A stretch of DNA of 64,000 bases from Sodalis ligni. GTDB lineage: Bacteria; Pseudomonadota; Gammaproteobacteria; Enterobacterales; Enterobacteriaceae. A program made the translations under genes and the position numbers. Shown piece by piece: positions 59,501-64,000 of the stretch; within the stretch, counting starts at the first letter, position 1; every line of letters begins with the position of its first letter. The DNA lies in assembly GCF_016865525.2 (NCBI RefSeq), contig NZ_CP075169.1, positions 1,426,337 through 1,490,336 of the forward strand, read 5' to 3'. The notes beneath the pieces were generated by a model that was not told where the DNA came from, did no database searches, and saw only the letters and a program-made list of their open reading frames with translations.

Positions 59501-59680
59501 GGTATTTTGTGCCGTTGTGGCATCGGCGCCAGGATAGGTGGCGGTGATCTGGATTGCCGGCGGCGCAATGGCAGGATATTGCTCAATAGGCAGCTTTAAG
59601 ATCGACAAAGCGCCCCCGAGCATAATGATAATGGCAATCACCCATGCGAAAATGGGGCGATCTATAAAAAACTTGGCCAT
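56540..59680 (-). CDS. acrB: AcrB, RND multidrug efflux pump
   Basis: 1046 residues (E. coli 1049). This trimeric inner-membrane proton/drug antiporter forms the tripartite pump with AcrA and TolC. The proton-relay residues are present: two adjacent Asp in [20 protein letters not shown] (Asp407/408) and the Lys in [19 protein letters not shown] (Lys940). It starts [20 protein letters not shown], as usual. The C-terminus ([12 protein letters not shown]) is variable. It is co-transcribed with acrA 18 bases upstream. Confidence 0.98.
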   Translation of the reverse strand: MAKFFIDRPIFAWVIAIIIMLGGALSILKLPIEQYPAIAPPAIQITATYPGADATTAQNTVTQVIEQNMNGIDHLLYMSSNSDSSGTVQITLTFDSGVNPDIAQVQTQNKLQLAMPLLPQEVQQQGVRIQKSSSSFLMVAGFISDDPTMTQQDISDYVGSHIQDPISRTQGVGNFQLFGSLYAMRVWMDPNKLNNYQLTPVDVINALTVQNSQIAAGQLGGMPAIQGQQLNASIIVQTQLTSVKEFGNILLKVNPDGSQVRLRDVAKIELGGQNYNVVAKFNGRPASGLGIQLATGANALDTAAAVKAELGELEKNFPAGLKVVYPYDTTPFVKISIQEVVKTLVEAIILVFLVMYLFLQNFRATLIPTIAVPVVLLGTFAILNAFGYSINTLTMFAMVLAIGLLVDDAIVVVENVERVMAEEGLSPKDATRKSMTQIQGALVGIALVLSAVFVPMAFFGGATGAIYRQFSITIVSAMILSVLVAMILTPALCSTLLKPIAKGDHGIDTGFFGWFNKRFSQSTHHYTDSIGHILNSTGRYLIIYLLIVVGMALLFIRLPTSFLPEEDQGVFLTMVQLPVGATQERTQNVLDQVAYHFMHDEKNNVNSVFTVSGFGFSGRGQNNGLAFASLKDWSERGGSDNKVPAILGRANAAFAKIKDGIALSFNLPAIIELGNATGFDFELIDNNGLGHEKLTEARNQLLGMVAQHPDLLAGVRPNGLEDTPQFKLDVDQEKAQALGVTLSDLNTTIGAALGSSYVNNFVDRGRVKQVYVQGDAPFRMLPTDIGNWFVRGSDGQMVPLSAVTTSHWQYGSPRLERYNGLPSMEIQGEAVPGRSTGEAMEMMEQLAAKLPAGISYSWTGMSYQERLSGNQAPALYAISLIVVFLCLAALYESWSIPFAVMLVVPLGVVGALIAASLRGLTNDVYFQVGLLTTIGLSAKNAILIVEFAKDLMDKEGKGLVEATLEAVRMRLRPILMTSLAFILGVLPLAISTGAGSGAQNAVGTGVMGGMITATLLAIFFVPVFFVVVRRRFGNRSENENHPDRPV

Positions 59681-59698
59681 GTGGTTTACCCGTTCCTA

Positions 59699-60895
59699 TT
59701 AAGACTTGCTGGCATTTTCAGGCTGCGGTTGTCCCGGTTTTTGTTCGTCTGTCGTTGCCTCTTTTGCTGTCACCTGCGCGCCCGGTCTGACTTTTTGCAG
59801 CCCGGTGACGATGACGCGATCGCCTTCCTGCAAACCGGCGGTCACCAGCCATTTATCGCCAATCGCCTGCGGCGCGGTGATTTGACGTAAGGCGACTTTA
59901 TTGTCCGGGCCGACTACCATGGCGGTGGCATTGCCGCGCGGGTCATGGGTAATGCCTTGTTGCGGCACCAATAGCGCGCTGTCGTTTACCCCTTCATCCA
60001 GGCGGGCGCGGACAAACATGCCGGGCAGCAGGGTGAGCTGCGGATTGGGGAATATGGCGCGCAGGGTAATGGACCCGGTGGTTTCATCCACGGTGACGTC
60101 TGAAAATTCCAGCGTACCGCTTTGTGCGTAAACGCTGCCGTCTTCCATCAGGAGACGCACGGTGGCCTTACCGTTTTGCTGCTTCAGCGTGCCGTTGGCC
60201 AGTTCCTGCTTCAACCGCGAATAGTCATTGCTCGACTGGGTGACATCCACATACATGGGATCCAACTGCTGCACGGTAGCCATGGCGGTGGTTTGGGCAT
60301 TGGTGACCAACGCGCCTTCGGTATAGGCGGATTTACCGATACGGCCGCTGATGGGGGAGGTGACGCGGGTATAGGCCAGGTTGATGCGGGCGGACTCAAG
60401 GGTGGCTTTGGCCGCTACCACCGCGGCATCGTCCTGACGCATGGTGGCCACTGCCGTATCATAATCCTGCTTGCTGACAAAATTGGTGGGGAGCAGTTTT
60501 TGATACCGGTTGACGGTAACCTTGGCGATAGCCGCGTTTGCCTGCGCTTGCGCCAGGGCGCCGTTGGCGTTGTCATAGGCGGCCTGGTAAGTCGCCGGGT
60601 CGATTTGATAAAGCGATGCCCCGGCCTGCACGTCGCTGCCTTCGACAAAATTCCGCTTCAAGATGATACCGTTGACCTGAGGGCGGACTTCGGCAACACG
60701 GAAGGCGTTGGTACGGCCGGGTAGATCGGTTGTGACATTCAATGATTGTTTTTTTACCGTCACTACACTCACTTCCGGGGCCTGTTGCTGATTACCTGCC
60801 TGTTTAGCATCCTTATTGTCACATCCAACAAGAATAAAGCTGCCTGAAAGCATCAGAACGGCTGCCAGAGGCAAAATCCCTCTGTTTTTGATCAT
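59699..60895 (-). CDS. acrA: AcrA, periplasmic adaptor of the AcrAB-TolC pump
   Basis: 398 residues (E. coli 397). A signal peptide ending LVGC gives lipidated Cys25. The lipoyl, hairpin and beta-barrel domains are recognisable: [37 protein letters not shown], and [10 protein letters not shown]. The ATG at 60895 ([14 protein letters not shown]) has GAGG upstream. It begins the acrAB operon; the AcrR operator lies about 100 bases upstream. Confidence 0.98.
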   Translation of the reverse strand: MIKNRGILPLAAVLMLSGSFILVGCDNKDAKQAGNQQQAPEVSVVTVKKQSLNVTTDLPGRTNAFRVAEVRPQVNGIILKRNFVEGSDVQAGASLYQIDPATYQAAYDNANGALAQAQANAAIAKVTVNRYQKLLPTNFVSKQDYDTAVATMRQDDAAVVAAKATLESARINLAYTRVTSPISGRIGKSAYTEGALVTNAQTTAMATVQQLDPMYVDVTQSSNDYSRLKQELANGTLKQQNGKATVRLLMEDGSVYAQSGTLEFSDVTVDETTGSITLRAIFPNPQLTLLPGMFVRARLDEGVNDSALLVPQQGITHDPRGNATAMVVGPDNKVALRQITAPQAIGDKWLVTAGLQEGDRVIVTGLQKVRPGAQVTAKEATTDEQKPGQPQPENASKS

Positions 60896-60994
60896 AGTAA
60901 ACCTCAAGAGTCCGATTTTAAAAAATTTAAAGTTGATCAACTGATCACAAGCCTGCAAACCTATTGCTGCGTAACAATTAGCCTTATGCTATGT

Positions 60995-61018
60995 TACATA
61001 CATTCGCGAATGTATGTA
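60995..61018. promoter_or_regulatory. AcrR operator
   Basis: A perfect 24-bp palindrome: TACATACATTCG followed by its exact reverse complement. The E. coli AcrR site has the same sequence except in the centre (TTTGTGAA). It sits between divergent acrA and acrR, so AcrR is expected to repress both. Confidence 0.92.
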
Positions 61019-61045
61019 AATCTAAAGACCTCCAAAAAAAGCGCC

Positions 61046-61693
61046 ATGGCACGAAAAACCAAACTACAGGCTCTGGAAACCCGGCAACACATTTTAGACG
61101 CCGCTGTCCATGAATTCTCCCGTCGCGGCGTCTCGGTTACGTCGTTAACCGATATCGCGACGGTGGCGGGGGTGACCCGTGGTGCTATTTATTGGCATTT
61201 CAAGAATAAAGTCGAGTTATTTAATGAGATTTGGCATAACGCCGAATCAAAGATTCATGCGTTGGAGCTTGAGTATCAGGCAAAATTTCCCGATGATCCA
61301 CTCCATGTGCTCACAGAGACATTGATTTACATTCTGGAGTCCACCGTTTCCAATACAGAATGGCGCGCGCTGATGGAAATTGTATTTCATAAATGTGAAT
61401 TTGTCGGCGAAATGGCCCTGTTCCAGGACGTGCGCAAAGGATTGTATGCCGAATGCTACGAACGGATCGAAGAAGTTCTCAAGCGGTGTATTGCCTGCGG
61501 ACAATTGCCGGAGGGTTTACATTGTCGCCGCGCCGCGATTATGCTGCGGGCCTATATGACCGGCCTGATGGAGAACTGGCTGTTCGTGCCGGGAACCTTC
61601 GACCTGCAGGGGGGTTCACGGGTTCTGGTCGCCGTGTTGATCGATATGCTGCGGCTTAGCCCCAGCCTGCGCCACGCGGCGGCGTCAGCATAG
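61046..61693 (+). CDS. acrR: AcrR, TetR-family repressor of acrAB
   Basis: 215 residues, as in E. coli. The N-terminal TetR helix-turn-helix is clear: [20 protein letters not shown] followed by [12 protein letters not shown]. The ligand-binding half is helical and complete. The ATG at 61046 ([14 protein letters not shown]) matches the E. coli start. It is divergent from acrAB across 150 bases holding the operator. Confidence 0.97.
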   Translation: MARKTKLQALETRQHILDAAVHEFSRRGVSVTSLTDIATVAGVTRGAIYWHFKNKVELFNEIWHNAESKIHALELEYQAKFPDDPLHVLTETLIYILESTVSNTEWRALMEIVFHKCEFVGEMALFQDVRKGLYAECYERIEEVLKRCIACGQLPEGLHCRRAAIMLRAYMTGLMENWLFVPGTFDLQGGSRVLVAVLIDMLRLSPSLRHAAASA

Positions 61694-61849
61694 AGGGTTC
61701 TCTTCCTGCCGCCGGTGCTTTAGCTGATAGTCTTTTTTGACTATTTCCAGCGCCGCCAGGACCAGCTCCGGTTCCACATCATTGCTTTCCAACAGCATGA
61801 TCAAATCGACCGCTAATTTAACCTCTGGGGACTCATCTTCAAGCGCCAC
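61685..61849 (-). CDS. rsmS: RsmS (YbaM), small pleiotropic regulatory protein
   Basis: 54 residues from a GTG at 61849, preceded by GGGAGAG. The sequence fits the YbaM family: [20 protein letters not shown] and [16 protein letters not shown]. coli YbaM has 53 residues. A Pectobacterium member (RsmS) influences exoenzyme production; the mechanism is not established. It lies convergent with acrR, whose last 9 bases it overlaps, and downstream of priC. Confidence 0.9.
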   Translation of the reverse strand: MALEDESPEVKLAVDLIMLLESNDVEPELVLAALEIVKKDYQLKHRRQEENPLC

Positions 61850-61971
61850 CGGTCTCTCCCGCAAGCTTTGCCAAGCTGGATAAAAAAGAGAGTATAGATG
61901 AGATTGATAGCATGCCAAATAGTAAGCGTATCATTAATGATGGCCATCCCGTCCGAGGCCCAGCCCCAGGC

Positions 61972-62514
61972 TCAACCGATACTTCCCCCGTTTTCACGGC
62001 GCTCAATCAGTTTTTCAATTCGCGTCAACGCCTGCCGGCAACGGGTGAGACGGCCTTCCAGGGCGGCGATTTCCTGTTGTAACTGATGTTGGCGGCCTCT
62101 ATCGCCGCAGTTTTGCCGCAGGCTTTCCCGGTCACGGATAAGCGTCATCAACCGGCGCTCGTAATCCTGATGTTCCGCCAGCTTTACATAATCATCCACC
62201 GGTGCGGCAACCGGCGCCTGCCTGCGGCGTAAATCCAGGGTGGCCAGTTCCCGCGCCAGGGCGGTCATTTGATCCACCAGCCGTTGGGCCAGCCAGGCAA
62301 CCTGCTCGGTTCGTCCCTGTTGCGCCGTCTCGGTCAGGTGCTGCAGCGTCAGCCTGCATTCGGCCAGGTAATCCGCCAGTCCTGTGCCGCGGCTTTGAAA
62401 TAGCTTATGATCAAAGCGAGACTGGGCTGCGTCATTATGGCCGGTGACCTCGATGCGGGTGGCCAGTGCATTGAGCTTTTCGCTTAACGCATTGATAAAT
62501 TTGAGTGACTGCAC
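61972..62514 (-). CDS. priC: PriC, primosomal replication protein N''
   Basis: 180 residues (E. coli 175) with a GTG start. PriC helps load DnaB at stalled replication forks lacking long leading-strand gaps. It is almost wholly helical and rich in Leu, Arg and Gln: QSRFDHKLFQSRGTGLADYL, RTEQVAWLAQRLVDQMTALA, and the C-terminal KLAEHQDYERRLMTLIRDRE. Its position between rsmS and apt is that of E. coli. Confidence 0.93.
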   Translation of the reverse strand: MQSLKFINALSEKLNALATRIEVTGHNDAAQSRFDHKLFQSRGTGLADYLAECRLTLQHLTETAQQGRTEQVAWLAQRLVDQMTALARELATLDLRRRQAPVAAPVDDYVKLAEHQDYERRLMTLIRDRESLRQNCGDRGRQHQLQQEIAALEGRLTRCRQALTRIEKLIERRENGGSIG

Positions 62515-62873
62515 GCCGCTTACCTGTTATTGATTACCCATTTACCTTAAGACGCAATAATAACGCGCTCGCGCCGGTCATGCACGGTGTTAACAGCAAT
62601 TCCCAGTAAGGGAAATGTTTTCAATGTAATGTAATTAAAGGCCAAGAGTGGCAGAATTACTGTGACCGCCGTGTTCCGTCCGGGTTGATGTGAAACAATA
62701 AAAGACCAGATGGCGGTGCAACGGTATTGCAATTTTTTGCCGGTTTGCATAAATTTGAGCGCTTTCGTGCGCGGTATTTCCCGCCAGTCCATGATAGCCT
62801 GAGTATTACTGTCGGCGGGCTGGTTTATATGTCCGCGCGGATTGTGATTTCAAAAGTTTCAGGCGCATATATT
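62515..62873. other. Intergenic region between priC and apt
   Basis: 359 bases. E. coli has ybaN here; no trace of that membrane protein is visible. A frame of 81 codons on the minus strand (62547-62792) has no recognisable similarity. The apt promoter should lie in the right half. Confidence 0.5.
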
Positions 62874-63581
62874 ATGACCGCGATGGACCTACAGCTAGAA
62901 CGTATAAAAAATAGTATCAAAACAATCCCCGATTACCCTAAACCAGGCATTTTTTTTCGGGATATCACCAGCCTTCTGGAGCAGCCCGAGGCTTATGCCG
63001 CCAGTATTCGGCTGCTGGCCGATCGCTACCGGGACAAAGGGCTGACCAAAGTCGTCGGCACGGAGGCCCGCGGGTTCCTGTTCGGCGCTCCGGTGGCGCT
63101 GGCGCTGGGGTTGGGTTTTGTACCGGTCCGCAAGCCCGGCAAGCTTCCCCGCGAGACGCTGAGCGAAAGCTATGAGCTTGAGTACGGCGTGGATATGCTG
63201 GAAATCCATCAGGACGCTATCAAGCCGGGGGATAAAGTGCTGGTGGTGGATGATTTGCTGGCCACCGGCGGCACCATCGAGGCGACGGTTAAACTCATCC
63301 GCCGGCTGGGCGGCGAGGTCCATGACGCGGCGTTTGTGATTAACCTGGCGGATCTCGGCGGCGAAGAGCGTCTTAAGCGCATGGCGGTAGAGAGTTACAG
63401 TCTGGTGGTTTCCCCGGCCACTGATTCATTTACCCATCATCTTTCACGTTACAGCCGACACAGCTGTAACGTGAAAGATGATGGGTATATCAGCCTCGCG
63501 CTTCGGTGTGGGGCTGTGTTAGCATGGCCTCCTGTTCACCGACTTTTCGCGACCCATGAGCTATCAGGTTCTTGCCCGTAA
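62874..63581 (+). CDS. apt: Apt, adenine phosphoribosyltransferase, with frameshifted and extended C-terminus
   Basis: As read, 235 codons. Residues 1-178 match Apt: [59 protein letters not shown] and the PRPP-binding [20 protein letters not shown]. It salvages adenine to AMP. E. coli Apt has 183 residues ending LVPFPGH. Here one more T in the run at 63409-63411 would give LVVFPGH and a stop at 63422-63424, exactly 183 residues. Without it the frame runs 55 codons further, through a palindrome and over the start of dnaX. A one-base deletion or sequencing error is therefore likely. The start at 62874 ([13 protein letters not shown]) fits E. coli. Confidence 0.9.
   Translation: MTAMDLQLERIKNSIKTIPDYPKPGIFFRDITSLLEQPEAYAASIRLLADRYRDKGLTKVVGTEARGFLFGAPVALALGLGFVPVRKPGKLPRETLSESYELEYGVDMLEIHQDAIKPGDKVLVVDDLLATGGTIEATVKLIRRLGGEVHDAAFVINLADLGGEERLKRMAVESYSLVVSPATDSFTHHLSRYSRHSCNVKDDGYISLALRCGAVLAWPPVHRLFATHELSGSCP
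63429..63489. repeat. Perfect 24-bp inverted repeat between apt and dnaX
   Basis: Left arm 63431-63454 starts TACCCATCATCTTTCACG; right arm 63464-63487 is its exact reverse complement ending GATGATGGGTA. The loop is nine bases (CCGACACAG). The ends TACCC/GGGTA(TA) and the TGAAAGATGAtGGGT segment resemble the termini of ERIC-like enterobacterial palindromes such as the element at 39682. No T tract follows, so it is not a classical terminator. Confidence 0.9.
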
Positions 63582-64000
63582 ATGGCGTCCGCAGACGTTT
63601 TCAGATGTTGTAGGTCAGGAACATGTTCTGACGGCGCTCACCAACGGCCTTTCACTGGGCAGGATTCATCATGCGTATTTATTATCCGGCACCCGGGGGG
63701 TCGGCAAGACCACTATTGCCCGTTTGCTGGCGAAGGGGCTGAATTGCGAAACCGGGATTACTGCCACGCCGTGCGGCGTTTGCGATAACTGCCGAGAGAT
63801 TGAACAGGGACGATTCGTCGATCTTATCGAGATTGACGCGGCCTCACGCACCAAGGTGGAAGATACCCGCGATCTGCTGGATAATGTGCAATATGCTCCC
63901 GCCCGCGGCCGCTTTAAAGTCTATCTTATAGACGAAGTCCACATGCTGTCGCGGCACAGCTTCAACGCGCTGCTGAAAACGCTGGAAGAACCGCCGTCCC
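63556..64000 (+). CDS. dnaX: DnaX, DNA polymerase III tau/gamma subunit (N-terminal part)
   Basis: The gene runs off the end of the window; 148 codons are visible from ATG 63556 ([20 protein letters not shown]). It is the AAA+ clamp-loader ATPase. Walker A is GTRGVGKTT (45-53), the zinc site uses Cys64, Cys73, Cys76 and Cys79, and Walker B is [10 protein letters not shown]. The gamma/tau frameshift site lies beyond the window. The frameshifted apt frame overlaps its start by 26 bases. Confidence 0.97.
   Translation, partial: MSYQVLARKWRPQTFSDVVGQEHVLTALTNGLSLGRIHHAYLLSGTRGVGKTTIARLLAKGLNCETGITATPCGVCDNCREIEQGRFVDLIEIDAASRTKVEDTRDLLDNVQYAPARGRFKVYLIDEVHMLSRHSFNALLKTLEEPPS

Noticed and set aside
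62547..62792. 81-codon minus-strand frame between priC and apt as a ybaN remnant
   Set aside because: It shows none of the membrane segments or motifs of YbaN.

Overview
The window is a chromosomal segment of a gammaproteobacterium of the order Enterobacterales. The core gene order is that of the Escherichia coli secF-to-dnaX region: secF, yajI, nrdR-ribD-ribE-nusB-thiL-pgpA, yajO, dxs-ispA-xseB, thiI, yajL-panE, yajQ, yajR, cyoEDCBA, ampG, yajG, bolA, tig, clpP-clpX-lon-hupB, ppiD, ybaV, queC, decR, mdlAB, glnK-amtB, tesB, ybaY, atl, ffs (4.5S RNA), hha-tomB, acrAB/acrR, rsmS, priC, apt, dnaX. Protein lengths and motifs match the E. coli counterparts closely, but yajD, tsx, fadM (ybaW), ybaN and maa are absent from their usual places. 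Single-base frameshifts, palindromic repeats and a decayed toxin gene fit a Sodalis-like or otherwise eroding genome; the sequence alone does not fix the genus.

Layout. 1-6.6 kb: end of secF, a dispersed repeat, then the riboflavin/thiamine/phospholipid genes and yajO. 6.8-11.7 kb: an accessory block between yajO and dxs with a dicarboxylate-type symporter, a divergent AraC regulator/SDR pair and a passenger-less inverse autotransporter. 11.7-18.7 kb: isoprenoid genes (dxs, ispA), xseB, a frameshifted thiI, yajL, panE and yajQ. 18.7-22.7 kb: a decayed large toxin gene whose intact 3' part looks like an R-S-E ADP-ribosyltransferase. 22.8-42.5 kb: yajR, the cytochrome bo3 operon, ampG, yajG, bolA, trigger factor, the Clp/Lon protease cluster, hupB, ppiD and ybaV. 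42.7-53.6 kb: an orphan ribbon-helix-helix protein, queC, a cysteine-desulfhydrase-like gene divergent from a frameshifted decR, mdlAB, glnK-amtB, tandem repeats, tesB, ybaY and atl. 53.8-64 kb: 4.5S RNA, hha/tomB, Zur-type alternative ribosomal proteins, acrAB-acrR, rsmS, priC, apt and the start of dnaX.

Regulatory sites visible in the sequence include sigma-32-like promoters before lon and clpP, a sigma-54 promoter before glnK, a perfect AcrR-type palindrome between acrA and acrR, a Zur-like palindrome before rpmE2 and several intrinsic terminators.

The most unusual structure is a palindromic dispersed repeat present twice (after secF and after acrB). In each case it is bracketed by two copies of the local terminator hairpin, as if the element inserts into intrinsic terminators and duplicates the stem-loop; its own stem shows a compensatory C-G to T-A change between copies. 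A second family (about 105-117 bp units) occurs after pgpA and, in tandem, after amtB. Five otherwise normal core genes (thiI, decR, hha, rpmE2, apt) each appear to lack one base in a short homopolymer, so sequencing error must be separated from real decay.
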